A stretch of DNA of 64,000 nt. Origin: Absidia repens. Taxonomy: Eukaryota; Mucoromycota; Mucoromycetes; Mucorales; Cunninghamellaceae. Position numbers and translations under genes: made by a program. The notes below the pieces were generated by a model. That model worked only from the letters and a program-made list of their open reading frames with translations, made no database searches and was not told where the DNA came from. Location: the NCBI GenBank assembly GCA_002105175.1, contig MCGE01000047.1, positions 124,001 to 188,000 of the forward strand. The letters are read 5' to 3'. Below, piece by piece: positions 48,109 through 59,732 of the stretch (positions are counted from its first letter, which is position 1; the number at the start of each line of letters is the position of its first letter).

Positions 48109-48669
48109 CTAAGGTGAAGCACCAGGTACCAAACCACAGGCGACCATCATTTTTTCAATATTTCGTTCATGAGATTGATGATGACGCTTCAAATCATGCT
48201 TACGGGCAAACCGTTTGGGACAAATAGTGCAGGAAAAATTCTTGGGCCGGTTGGGATCGTGGGTCAAGATATGTTCCTTCATATTGTTGGATCGGTTACT
48301 CTTGCGAGGACAGTGAGGGCATTGGTATTCACGACGACGAGTCACAGACTTCTTCTTTTTGATGAGGTTGCTGGTTGATTTCGGAGGCGCTAATGTGACT
48401 GATGCTGTATCAGGTTGATGTTCCTGCTTCACCTGATTGAGACCCATCATACTCATGTACTGTTGTTGTAGAACTGATGCGGTATCGGGCTGGTTTTCTT
48501 GCTTCACCTGGTGGTGGAATCCTAACATTTCCATATCATTCATACATGTCGTCTCTTGAGATTGTTGCTGGCTCACCATGGTGGTGGAGGCTATCTGTTG
48601 CTGTTCTGGTAATGACAGATGTTGTGACAATGGTGATGGTGATGAATAAAATGTGGAATAAATTGCTCG

Positions 48670-48704
<35 letters not shown>

Positions 48705-49426
48705 GATCCATACCATTTATATCAGGAGATCCCAGGCCAAATTGAGGAGCAGGGGAGGATGGAGAGTGAAGTGTCAAATCATGTTGCATAGAATGAGCTA
48801 ACCATGTACCAGGTGAAGAGGCAACACCGCCGGCAGGGGAGGGCATCATCATCATATCGTCCACAGAAAAGCCATAGGGTGATAACATGCTTGACATGGG
48901 AGTGGTGGGAGAACAGAAAGAGATATCCGATTCACACGTTGAAGAAGACAATAAAGTGAGGGAAGGATCAGAAGAGGATGAAGAAGAGGAAGAAGGTGGT
49001 AAGATCAGGACAGGGTCTTGATCCTCTAATAAACAAAAGTCTTGCATAGTGGTAGTAGGAGTTGACACAGGACTATAAGCAGGGATAACAATGGCATTAT
49101 CTTGCACCAAAGAGTCAGCAGCAGATGAGAAGGATCCAAAAGATGATAGAGCTACACACAAGTAATAAAAATTTGATTTAAGTCTTTGTTTTCCTTTTTT
49201 GAAGGGAGAAGCAAGGGAAGAGGTCTTCATTACCATAACTATTCAGTTCAGGTCGTTGGGCATTGGTGGTTTCTTGAGGTGTTGTGTTTGGGGGGATGGG
49301 GATGAATGTAGGACTTGCAGCAAGATCATGTCCGATCTGTCCAAAATCAAACAAGTCTTGTGAAAGACCCACTTCAGGTTGAGATTTGACTGGGTACTTG
49401 TTGAAGCAAACGTGAAGGGAAGACAT
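48109..49426 (-). CDS. C2H2 zinc-finger transcription factor, two fingers
   Basis: Two exons (49426-49234, 49151-48109) close in phase at 411 residues. The start at 49426 is the only ATG of the first exon. Most of the protein is low complexity (Ser, Pro, Met, and a 12-Gln run at 48669-48704). The C-terminus (about 340-392) carries a basic K-K-K-K/R-R-R patch and two fingers. The first is C-P-H-C with H-I-L-T-H. The second is C-T-I-C-P-K-R-F-A-R-K-H-D-L-K-R-H, a classical DNA-contact helix. The pair resembles fungal regulators such as Azf1 or Crz1, but I cannot name an ortholog. A 12-residue block containing V-K-Q-E is duplicated upstream of the fingers (48395-48510). Confidence 0.85.
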
Positions 49427-50060
49427 ATTGTTAGGGGAAAGGGTAGATTGAACAAAGGAGTAATGTAAAGAAAGCAAAAGAATGTATTGACAAATAGATC
49501 AAAAAAAGGATAAAAGAGAAAAAGTGGTAAGGAAGAAAGAAAGAGGTGTTTAAAAAAAAAGGCAGGGAGAGGAAAAGACAGGAATTATATATGGTTTCAA
49601 TTCTTCCATTTTGGGAAGTTGCTCAGCGGTAAATGGAGAAAGGCAAGTCAGTAAAAAAAATGCCTCCATTTTTTTTTTCTTTTGGAAAGCTCTATTTCAT
49701 GGTAGGGCAGAAGGGCTGGAGAAATTTTAACGTCATTTGTGTAACTTTGGCAGCTTGGGGTACCCTTCTCTTTTCGTGTCACGGTCGTACCCAAGGAATC
49801 ACGGACACAACCGAAAGAAAAAAACGTGGCAAAAATTATTCAATCGCCGATCGGATCATTTCCTTTGATTCTTATCACAAAAAAGCATTTTTGAATCATA
49901 CTTCTCTGCAGTATAGGAATTTAAGAGATCAGAAACATATTCGCGAAAAAGAAACCCTTGTAAATAATAAAGAATTATATTTAAAAATGAGATAAAGAAA
50001 ATAGCGTTTTATTTTTTTTATTTTTTTCTCTAAAGAGGTGTCAAATTTTCAAAGGATAAT
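49427..50060. promoter_or_regulatory. Divergent region upstream of the zinc-finger and pyruvate kinase genes
   Basis: These genes point apart across 634 bp. The region is purine-rich at 49480-49585 (a C/T-rich leader for the minus-strand gene). A 120-codon open frame at 49633-49995 (+) has no domain and ends just before the pyruvate kinase leader, and I take it as chance or as 5' leader. Confidence 0.45.
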
Positions 50061-51779
50061 ATGTCAATTTCTAACACACAAAGTGGACCCATTACTTTTC
50101 CAAAACAGTGGGTGGCAGGTATGAACGTGGATGTAAATCCTTCTGCTACTCGAAAGACTTCAATTATTTGTACGATTGGACCAAAAACGAACAATGTTGA
50201 TAAATTGGTGGAATTGATTGATGCTGGCATGAACATTGTTCGAATGAATTTCTCTCATGGTGATTATGCTGTAAGTTGTGTTTTTGATTTTCGTCATATG
50301 ATGGGATACGATCGGAAAAACTCATCCCCATTTTGTTTGTAGTATCATAAGTCTGTTTTAGATAACGCACGAAAAGCTGGTTCTCGTAAGTATCAAGAAT
50401 TTTTTAAAGTGCCGCTTTTGGGTTTTTTTCTATTTTTTTTTTTTTGACTTTTTCTTTTTTAATATTGTTATTACTTCCATGACCTACTTATCATTATAGA
50501 ACGAGCTGATAAAGTTATTGGTATTGCTTTGGATACAAAAGGACCTGAAATCCGTACTGGGAAAATGCGTGATGATGTGGAATTACCCATTGCCAAAGGG
50601 GCCAATCTGATCTTCTCTACTGATGACAAGTATGCTGACATCTGCGACGATAAGGTGATGTATGTCGACTACAAGAACTTACCGAAGGTGATTGATGTTG
50701 GTAAAGTGATCTATGTGGACGACGGTGTACTTTCATTCAAGGTGTTGGAAAAAGCTAAGGATCATGTCAAGGTGGTGGCACTCAACAATGGGAAATTGGC
50801 TAGTAAGAAAGGTGTGAATCTGCCATTAACGCCTGTGGATCTTCCCGCTCTCTCAGAAAAGGACAAGAATGACTTGAGGTTTGGTGTTGAAAATGGAGTG
50901 GATATGATTTTTGCATCGTTTATTCGCCGTGGGCAAGATGTTAAGGATATTCGACGGGTGCTTGGTGATAGCAAGATCAAAATTATTTGCAAACTGGAAA
51001 ATCATCAAGGGGTGGAAAATTTTGACGAAATACTGCAAGAAACAGATGGTGTGATGATTGCGCGTGGTGATATGGGAATAGAAATTCCTTGTGAACGGGT
51101 CTTTATTGCTCAAAAGATGATGATTGCCAAATGCAACTTGGTGGGGAAGCCGGTGGCCTGTGCTACTCAAATGTTGGAATCCATGACTTACAATCCTCGA
51201 CCTACACGTGCAGAAGTGTCTGATGTGGCCAATGCAGTACTTGATGGTGCCGATCTTGTCATGCTGTCTGGTGAAACAGCAAAAGGCTCTTATCCTATTG
51301 AAGCGGTCCAAACTATGGCAACCACTTGTGAATTGGCGGAATCTGTCTTGTGTTATCCTCCTCTCTTCAATGAACTGCGTCAATTGACTCCCTGGCCAAC
51401 GGAAACTACGGAAACGGTGGCCTGTGCAGCGGTCTCTGCTGCCACTGAACAAAATGCCGGTGCCATTATTGTGCTCTCCAAATCAGGTCATACTGCTCGC
51501 TTGGTGTCGAAATATCGTCCTTCTCAGCCTATTGTTGTAGTCACTCGTGATGAACAAACTGCTCGCCAGTCTCATCTTCATCGTGGTGTTTTCCCTTTTG
51601 TATATAGTGGTGAAGCTGAAAAGAACTGGGATGCTGATGTGGAAAACCGAATTCGTTGGGGCATTGTGCAAGGAAAGAAGTTTGGCTTACTCAAATCAAA
51701 TGACTCAGTTGTAGTGGTGCAAGGCTGGAAGGGCGGTCTTGGAAATACAAACACCATCCGCGTATTGATTGCCCCTTAG
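50061..51779 (+). CDS. PYK1: Pyruvate kinase
   Basis: Three exons (50061-50270, 50343-50385, 50500-51779) close in phase at 510 residues, the normal length. Motifs seen: T-I-G-P-K-T near the N-terminus, M-N-F-S-H-G for nucleotide and potassium binding, D-T-K-G-P-E-I-R-T, the active-site lysine block K-L-E-N-H-Q-G (Lys249), [10 protein letters not shown] for metal binding, and M-L-E-S-M. The enzyme turns phosphoenolpyruvate and ADP into pyruvate and ATP in the cytosol. Introns are confined to the first 440 nt and the long last exon is uninterrupted, which is common for highly expressed fungal genes. Confidence 0.98.
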
Positions 51780-52156
51780 ATTAGTATCATTCATTATCTT
51801 TTATTATTAGTATATATTGTAGCATCCTATTTTATTTTGATTTGATGAAATAAAGAAATATACATATTTATTTTGTGCATAATATGCCTTCTATATATTA
51901 TATATTTATACGGGCTTGTTTGAAACATACGTAAACAATGTGGAGGCTTTGCTTTGACAACCCTTGGCCATGGGTAGGTCTTGTTAATGCAAAATGTTTG
52001 AAGCGGCGCCTTGACATCGTTTTTTTTTTTTTTTTTTTTTTTTGTTGGTCGGTCAGCCTTTTTGTCCCGCTCATTCAAAATGGGAAAAAAAAATTCACAC
52101 ATTTTTTACCCGTTTCTCTTTTCATTTATTATTTATTGTAGAAAACAATAGATCCA
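51780..52156. other. Pyruvate kinase 3' end and methyltransferase promoter
   Basis: AATAAA at 51849-51854 is the probable polyadenylation signal. A T24 tract (52020-52043) lies 113 nt upstream of the next start codon. No gene was seen. Confidence 0.55.
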
Positions 52157-53051
52157 ATGGGTGCTCACCACAGTCGAGAAATTATCAGTAAAGAAAAACG
52201 ACGACGACGTAAGAAGCCAAGTACAATCATCACTTCCGCCAACAACGAATCCAACGGTCTTCCCGAACGATCTTCGCCATTCATCTCTTCAACGCCTAAC
52301 CAAGCTCATGTTACTTATGATGACGGAAGCATAGACACCAAGCACTCCCATTCAACTAACCAGAGCGACTTATACAAGGGATCAAACTCACCACCACCAC
52401 CACCATCACCACCACCACCATCACCACCGACTTCAACACCAATAACAACAACCTCGCCCAATCGCCAACGTAATCCCGTCCAACCTGTACGACATCAAGT
52501 AATGTTATCAGATCACATTATACCTTTATCATCTTTGGTCTCCATCTCTAAGCATATACGACGAACCCACCGCGACGAAGAAAATGGTATGGATGACAAT
52601 GGTAGTGGCAAGCAAATCGGCAGTATCGCTAGTCAAAATCAACATCAACAACAACGACAGGACCATGATACACTTAGTGCAGCGTCAGATGAAGAAGAAT
52701 CACCCACCAATCCATCCTTTTCCTCTCGGTCAGCATTCTATACAAGCTCTTTGGACTCATCTAGCTCTGCCCAAACCTCATTGACACAGCCCAGCAGTAT
52801 TTTACATAGGCGCCTTTCTCTCAGCAATACAAAACCAAACGTCAAACCCAACAGCAAAGTCAGCAATAGTAATAGGTCGAGCAATTCAGGCCCTGTATCA
52901 ATAAATACTACTGTCAACGATCTCATTCTTCCACCAACACCCGACAATATATCTCATCCTCAGCATGAAGATCGCCATTCAACAAGAAAAACTAGAAAAT
53001 CCAATTGGGTTTATGATTGCAGTCATGAAAAGGAATACAATAGGTAGTTAC

Positions 53052-53094
<43 letters not shown>

Positions 53095-54247
53095 AGGAGG
53101 GGGTGTGGATTCATGATACTAATAGTTTTCTTTTTTATTTGTAGACAATTACGAGAGGTAAGAGAAGATGGAAAGAAAATACTGCAAAACAAAGGGTGCA
53201 AATACTAACATCCATTCCATTGTAGCATTATGTGCTCAAGCAGGTATTTGGAGGGAATGTCATAGCAGAATTGGATCCAGCTCCTCAGCGTATATTGGAC
53301 AGCGCTTGTGGAATTGGATTATGGACATGGGAAACTAGTCAACAATACAAAAATAGTGATGTCGTTGGGATTGATATAAACTTGCCGGATCAGCACTCTG
53401 GACCCTGGGGATCATCAGCCACTTTCAAGAACTCTATCCCGTTGGCAGCTTCACATACCTATGGCGGTTCATCGTGTGGCAAAAATATTTCTTTTATATA
53501 TGGTGACATCTTGGAACCCCTACCTTTTGACAATGATTATTTTGGCTTTATACATCAACGTGGAGCTGGAGCATTTGTGCCTTTTGACTACTGGGAGACA
53601 TTACTGCGTGAATTTTATCGGATCTTAAAAGTGGACGGTATGGTGCAATTGGTGGAACACGGTAAAAGGAAAAAAAAAAAAGGGGGGTGACAAAGAAGGT
53701 GGTACAGGGTAGCCACTGATGAATTATTTTGGTTTTGGTTTTGTAACCAATAGATATCTTATTTAACAATCCAGGGCCTATATTATCTATGATTAATGAA
53801 TGGTATCGAATCGCTTCGGATGGGATAGGTGTCCAGACTGGTTACATTGAAGTCATGAAAGAAAAGCTACTATCTGTAGGTTTTGATCAAGTTGAAGAAC
53901 AAGTGTATGACATTCCTATTGGTGAATGGTCCGATGACCCTGGTAAGTCCCAAAAAAGAAAAAAAATGGAACCGTGTCCTTGGATTCACCCTCTCCTTTA
54001 AATATAAAATATAGTGAAGAAACAACAGGGATTCCTTTACAAAGAACAAGTGAAGGCATTATTTAAGTCGGTTCAACGATGGTGGCTTTCTGAAACTGGT
54101 ATCAATCAACATGAATATGATCGCGTTTGCTTGGAAGCCATGGATGAATTTGAAGATTATAACAGTAGTGTCACTTGGAAGATATTCACCGCCCGGAAAC
54201 CTCGCCCTTGTCTTACCACTACTGCTCCTTCTTCCAATCACTCTTAG
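52157..54247 (+). CDS. SAM-dependent methyltransferase, LaeA/TAM-like, with myristoylation-like N-terminus
   Basis: Five exons (52157-53043, 53145-53157, 53226-53661, 53754-53942, 54015-54247) close in phase at 585 residues. Exon 2 is a 13-nt microexon. The first 295 residues are a disordered Ser/Pro/Asn-rich region. The start M-G-A-H-H-S fits the N-myristoylation pattern M-G-x-x-x-S and is followed at once by K-E-K-R-R-R-R-K-K. The catalytic half has motif I D-S-A-C-G-I-G-L-W-T-W-E, V-V-G-I-D-I-N, then G-D-I-L and a post-motif L-V-E-H. It resembles the large Mucorales group of LaeA/trans-aconitate-methyltransferase-like proteins. The substrate is unknown. Intron 1 contains a 40-nt A tract 9 nt inside its donor. 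Confidence 0.85.
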
Positions 54248-56239
54248 TTTACTATTTTATCTCTTTCTCTTCTCCCCTCCCCCTTATAGTTATACATAGT
54301 TGTGAATCGAAATCAATAGGCTGGCCTTTTGATCTTGATATTTTACTCCCCATCCCTTGATTATTTTATCACATTCATGAAATTTATACCATTGTTTTTT
54401 GTTTGTTTTTTTACTTGAACTCGATCAATAAAAGAATTTGACTTTTGATACATGACGTAAATAAAAATAAAAAAGGGGTAATATTTTACACCGGGGATTC
54501 TATTTTAGTGTCACTGCGTTGGTTGTATTGGGAAAAAAAGAAAGAATGTATTGTGTGAAGGTATATCCTGAAATTAACCACGCGAGACTTTTTTTTTTAA
54601 CTTTTTGACATAAGATCATGACCTAGAACTGTATCTATTTATAATTGTCATCATCCATGCGGATGATTTTCGTCAAAATTGGACGAAAGACCCAAAGGAT
54701 AATAAATGCCTCAATTGTATAAATACTAGCTTTAGGATCTGTCTCCCCCATTTTTCATTAAATTACATTTAAGGGGAAAGCCTTCACGCTATTGGTCGCC
54801 CACCATGATACAAAAAAAAAAAAAAAAAAAAAACTTTACGAAACAGCACAATAGGTGTCACGAGATGACTTTTTCTTTAAAGAATGGATAAAGGTAGATC
54901 GAGAAGCATGGAACTTTTCTAACGAAATAGGTTACATGAAGGAACCTTCTTAATTTTTTTTTAGAATGGAGCACTCTATAAACTCCGATGTTCTCCTCAT
55001 TTTCTTTTATCCGATCTATTCTCATTTCCTTAATGGGATTACAAACATTTATCAAGTGACATTTTCATCCCATATCAATAGCAAAGATCGTTCCATTGGC
55101 AAAAACAGGGCATTGTTCATCTATGCATGGCTTACTGCTACGTTATGAAATTAAAAGCAACGTGAATATACGTTTTTTATGAATTTATGATTTTCACCTA
55201 GGCGACGGATCTACTGTTTAGTGGCAAATTAATACCTAGATGTATACATAATTCTTTTTTTTTTTTGGCGTCGAGTCATTCAAAAGCTACGTAGCAAAAA
55301 TGAAAGATCGGTAACGATTGCATTGTGACAGTATCAGCGATAAGCATATTTCCCTCTGTTATCACTCAATAAAGATTCGTCCTCCTTGAAAATATACCCA
55401 TATGTACAATTACGTAAAAAAAAAAAGGCATCTTGGTTGTACTAAATTAAACTACCGACTGACTATTATTATTTTTTTTTGTTTGAGTCAATGGAGCTGC
55501 GATCTATCAAAAAAGAAAAGTCAGTGGTGAGGATAACATATGACACTGGTACCTGTAAAATAATGGCGGAAAAACGAAAAAGAAAACGCTAGTAGTCTCA
55601 CTTATGACGTTATTTTGAACGATATTTTCCCTTTTCAAGTACCAATGATAAAAATGTCAAATCATATATCTACGATGGCAGAAACTTTGAAATGAAATCG
55701 GTTCTGTATGTGAGAACATCATCCAGAAATTCATTTGTCTCACTGTTAAGTCATTATAGGTGGGCCTGTTCTTTCTCTTTTCGGGAAGCGCAAATTTCGG
55801 ACGAAAATAACAAAAAAAAAAAGATAATCAATAATCACATATCATTATCTGCGCTGAGCGTTGATTTGCAATTGAAATTTGACAAAGGGACACACGCACA
55901 CAAATAACAACCCCCCCCGCAATTTCGAAAAGCTTGGTGGAGCTCTGGAGTGGAAGAAAAAAAAAGGATCGTGATCTATCCTCTCACAGTCAATGCTAAT
56001 CAGTTTTCCGGCTTTGGGATATCATATCCAAATATTTAACCCCATCATTACTACCCTATATAACACAGCAAAGTGCGAATCCAGAGGAGACATACAACAG
56101 ATATTCTGTAGTGACCTTTTTTTTCACACAAACACATGCTTTTTTTTTTACGCATAAATACACACACCGAATTTTACAAGCACATGTACCATGCCCATTA
56201 AACAAGACAAATAAACGCATGAGAGAGGTTAATAGTAAA
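54248..56239. other. Intergenic, about 2 kb, no gene seen
   Basis: It starts with the polyadenylation signal of the methyltransferase. It contains two adjacent perfect 7-bp hairpins at 54650-54688 and an A22 tract (54812-54833). Short frames at 54966-55148 and 55692-55907 have no domain or splice support. Confidence 0.5.
54427..54432 (+). terminator. AATAAA polyadenylation signal, methyltransferase gene
   Basis: A consensus hexamer lies 180 nt after the stop codon. Confidence 0.55.
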
Positions 56240-56545
56240 AAGACAAGACATGTTTAATTCTTATATATATACAATATAAACTATGACAACTAACAGTGAG
56301 CTAAGCTAATGGCACTTCTCTAAAATGAAGGCTTATCTAATAGAGGTCTGAAATCTCGAATCCAAAATGAAAGGATTTCCCCATGGTGTTTTCATTGCAT
56401 CTTGTAAAATGCCCCTGATTCAAGTTCTAACCACTAATCCAACAAGATCACAAATCCACAATTGAAGTTGATCAGAAAAAAAAAAAAGAAAGAGAGAAGA
56501 ACGCAGGCAAGAGACAAATTAAATTTATGGTGGGCGGAGTGCGAA
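56240..56545 (+). repeat. Dispersed repeat family, copy 6 (degenerate)
   Basis: The core is recognisable but decayed: AAACTATGACAACTAACAGT, GAGCTAAGCTAATGG, TCCAAAATGAAAGGATTTCC, CCCCATGG, TTGTAAAATGCCCCTGATTC and CCACTAATCC. A purine-rich stretch and the tip GTGGGCGGAGTGCGAA (56530-56545) follow. Its ends are uncertain. Confidence 0.65.
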
Positions 56546-56781
56546 TATCCAGTCATTTTTTTTTTCCCACTCTCCTGGCGGCTACCCACCTTAGTGCAAA
56601 ATGGCGAAGGCCTATAATCTCATCGCATCAAAACCCACACTTCAATGAAAAAAAAAAACATCTGACAACGGAGCGCCAGAGCGTTTATTTATACATGGTA
56701 TAAAAAGAAAGGGAGGTATTTTATTGGTATTTTGTTGTTGTTTTTTTAACAAAAAAAAAAAAAAAAACGGAATATCTACAA
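56546..56781. other. 3' flank of the acidic unknown protein gene
   Basis: Short AT-rich non-coding stretch with A- and T-tracts, no feature beyond these. Confidence 0.4.
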
Positions 56782-57399
56782 TCAAGCAGTTAATACAGCC
56801 AAAGATTTCACCAAGTCTTTTCGAAGTCGATCCACTTCTGGTTCAGGGTCTTCTTTACAGATATATCGCCAAAAATGAAGAAACGTCAAACGATCAACAG
56901 GACCATCAAATGCAGGTATATGTTCATCTGTAGAATAATAAACCACACCTTGAATGGAAGAGCCATACCCTAGTCTTGTTATGGTGGTCACCCGTTGTTG
57001 ATATATCCATGCGTCGCCCTTGAACCGTCGTCGTGATCTTGATTTTCGAAGCACATGAAGTTCGGATCCAGCAATAGCATCATCGTCATCATCATCCACG
57101 ATATCCTTCTTGTTGAAGAAAGGCTGGTTTATAGTCTTGTGTTTTAGTTTAGCAGGTACAGTGGTAGGTTTCCTATTTTGGAAGGGGCCGTTAGTCCGAG
57201 CGACCTTTTTCACGATGTCCGCATAGGTGGTGTGTCGGGTAACTATTTGCCATTCGTCGTTATAATCGCCACTAACATCCAATAACGTTAATCCTGTATC
57301 ATCATCATCTTGGTCATCTACTTCACAATCATCCCAGTCTTGATCGCAAGTTAGACTTGGAAATTCATCCCTATCCTGTAACCAATCGTAACAACCCAT
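56782..57399 (-). CDS. Acidic protein of unknown function, 205 residues
   Basis: This is a single open exon from an ATG at 57399. A longer in-frame start at 57459 would add a stretch coded by a (CA)n microsatellite (57413-57428), so the internal ATG is preferred. The N-terminal third is Asp-rich (C-D-Q-D-W-D-D-C-E-V, D-D-Q-D-D-D-D). A middle block reads E-W-Q-I-V-T-R-H-T-T-Y-A-D-I-V-K-K. A basic patch (R-K-S-R-S-R-R-R-F-K) and a Leu/Arg-rich C-terminal helix follow. I recognise no domain. The alternation of acidic and basic blocks suggests a protein- or nucleic-acid-binding adaptor, which is speculation. It ends 157 bp downstream of the convergently read M20 peptidase on the same strand. Confidence 0.6.
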   Translation of the reverse strand: MGCYDWLQDRDEFPSLTCDQDWDDCEVDDQDDDDTGLTLLDVSGDYNDEWQIVTRHTTYADIVKKVARTNGPFQNRKPTTVPAKLKHKTINQPFFNKKDIVDDDDDDAIAGSELHVLRKSRSRRRFKGDAWIYQQRVTTITRLGYGSSIQGVVYYSTDEHIPAFDGPVDRLTFLHFWRYICKEDPEPEVDRLRKDLVKSLAVLTA

Positions 57400-57555
57400 G
57401 GACAAATAGGCACACACACACACACACAAAACAAAACAAAAAAAGAAGACATAAATCATTGACTATTTATTTATTTCCACTAACTGCGGCATGTATGACA
57501 AATAAAAAAGATAAAAATAGCTAAAATAAATCAAAAATGGGAACGGGATTTATCG

Positions 57556-59485
57556 TCATTCAACATCAGAGACATTATTCTCAAAATCTAATTCCACAGC
57601 TTGATAAAAACTATCACTAAGTAACACTTTGGCCGCCGTCATTGTCATTGCTTTTGCTGCCACCATTGCATGTTTATGCGCTTGTTCCGTTTTCGCTGAA
57701 TCTGCAAAGCCTTTTGAGTGAGTTGATGCATCAGTCGGGATGGCAAATCGTGGATGAATGGATGGTACCACGTAGCTAACATTTCCCTATAATATATGAC
57801 GGAGGGGTAAAAAAATATATATATATATATAATTAAAACATCATTCATTTGACCTTCTCCCCCCCCCAAATAAAAACAATGCTCCATTTCTTTTCATACC
57901 ATGTCTGTCGAGCCACTGGGAGCCGCTTCTTGTTCAGATCGATCCGGAAATTTCACACCCGTTTGTTCCATATAGTAGGCATAAGTATCAGCCATGACCG
58001 TATTTTGCACCACGTCCCGGCATACACCACGTTCCGTCCATTTGTATTTGACCTGACATCCTGTTGCCTTTGCAGCCGCATCAAAACATTTCTCCACTTT
58101 GGCTTTCACTCGATGGATTTCACGGTACTTGTGTGTTCGGACATAAAACCAACCAGATGTATAGTCAGGAATAATGTTGGGCTATGTATATTTGTTTCAA
58201 TGCAATTAATGTTAGATCCCATATGTAGCTCCATCATCATTTCGACTTACAGCTGAGCCTCCAGTTGTGATAATACCATGAACCCTATAAATATAACGAA
58301 TGTCGCAGCATGGTTTAGTGTTGAAGTGAAGTCATCCATATTTTCCCCACTTTACCTGTCCGTTGGAAGCAGTTGTTGGCGCAGCATACTGATGTTATTA
58401 TAAGCTTGAACAATGGCATCCAATGCATTGATCCCATTCCAAGGGGAACCTGATGCATGGGAAGGTTTTCCAAAAAATTCCACCACAATATCTTGAGAAG
58501 CAATCATATGCACATATTGAGAATCATAAGGTCTAAAGCATTAAAGAAAGGAAATGATATATATAAATAAATTATATAACACATAAGCTATTCTGGTCGT
58601 CTTACAACATTGAACCGACTATCTACGGTGCTCACTTACGAGGGGTGAATCATCAAGCAGGCATCCACATTATCTTGAAAGGCACGTTGATGGACCATAT
58701 CAATTTTCCCAATAAAGACTTCTTCCGCAGGAGTACCAAAGAGCACTACCTTCCCTTGTACCTTGCCCTGTTCTAGTAATGCTTTCAATCCAATGGCACC
58801 CGCCAGTCCACAAATAGCAATAAGGTTGTGGCCACATCCGTGTCCAATAGAGGGGAGTGCATCATACTATGTGTATATGTAATAGAAAAACCCGCTTTGA
58901 GTGTGTGTTTTTGCCGGTCTCCCCGTACCATCATCTACTTCTACTGTATCCTTTACCTCTGAGCAAAAGCCAACCCGTCTTCCTTCCCCTTGGCTGAATT
59001 CCGCAATAAAAGCTGTAGGCATTTGATAAGCATGGCGAGTCACCTTGAATCCTTTTTGATCCAAATAGTTTGTCAGTATGTCGTGAGCATGATATTCCTT
59101 CATGCCCGTCTCAGGATGAGCATGTAACTACAAAGACAGAGGATGGGGGATACAAGTTCCAAGGTGAGTTTTGCTACTATGAAGTGAAGACAGTTCATCA
59201 ACTTACGTCAAGGCTGATGTTTCTGAGTTCAGAATCGGCAGAGTCAATAGCGTGTTTAATGATAGAATCGGCTTCATCAAAACTACATTCGAGACCTAGA
59301 TGTTTCAAAGCCTTGATAGAAAAGATAAAAAAGAATTGATTTTTAAGAAGATGGTTTTTCAAATCCCGCTGATGCATTACCAAGAGTGGGGTACTGCTTC
59401 TTACATTATGCACTGGTACAACATAAGATGGTGGGTCTATACGACTACTTGCGGGATATTCTTCTTTTTCGTGATGATGGCACAT
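57556..59485 (-). CDS. M20-family metallopeptidase/amidohydrolase (Xaa-Arg dipeptidase PM20D2-like)
   Basis: Eight exons (59485-59405, 59311-59207, 59127-58957, 58866-58640, 58532-58356, 58284-58251, 58181-57900, 57786-57556) close in phase at 435 residues, the normal size. The metal-site blocks are H-A-H-P-E-T-G, Y-D-A-L-P-S-I-G-H-G-C-G-H-N, G-T-P-A-E-E and a dimerisation-domain segment F-F-G-K-P-S-H-A-S-G. The C-terminal S-G-S-T-D-M and the late A-S-T-H-S fit the aminobenzoyl-glutamate/PM20D2 branch. Such cytosolic enzymes cleave unusual dipeptides or N-acyl amino acids using two zinc ions. The exact substrate cannot be read from sequence. There is no signal peptide. Confidence 0.9.
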
Positions 59486-59732
59486 AGCAAAAAGTGGGAG
59501 GAAAAGCACTTTCAATCCATAACAAAAATCAAGGTTACATTTTGCTAGCTTTTTTACTCACGCGTCTTCAATCCTTATTAAGCACAAATACTTATCAAAC
59601 CAAATCAAAGCAGAGACATAAAACACTATTTCAAAGGATACAAATAAGCAAATAAAAAAAAAGCACAAAAATAAACAGTTTATTTTGTAAATAATGATGT
59701 AAAACAAAAAAGAGGAGCAATAAATATGTAAT

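Noticed and set aside
49633..49995. 120-codon open frame upstream of pyruvate kinase
   Set aside because: Low-complexity start, no domain, and it falls in the short divergent promoter region, so chance or leader sequence is more likely.
57400..57459. Extended N-terminus of the acidic unknown protein with a signal-peptide look
   Set aside because: The hydrophobic Cys/Val stretch is coded by a (CA)n microsatellite, so the ATG at 57399 is the safer start.
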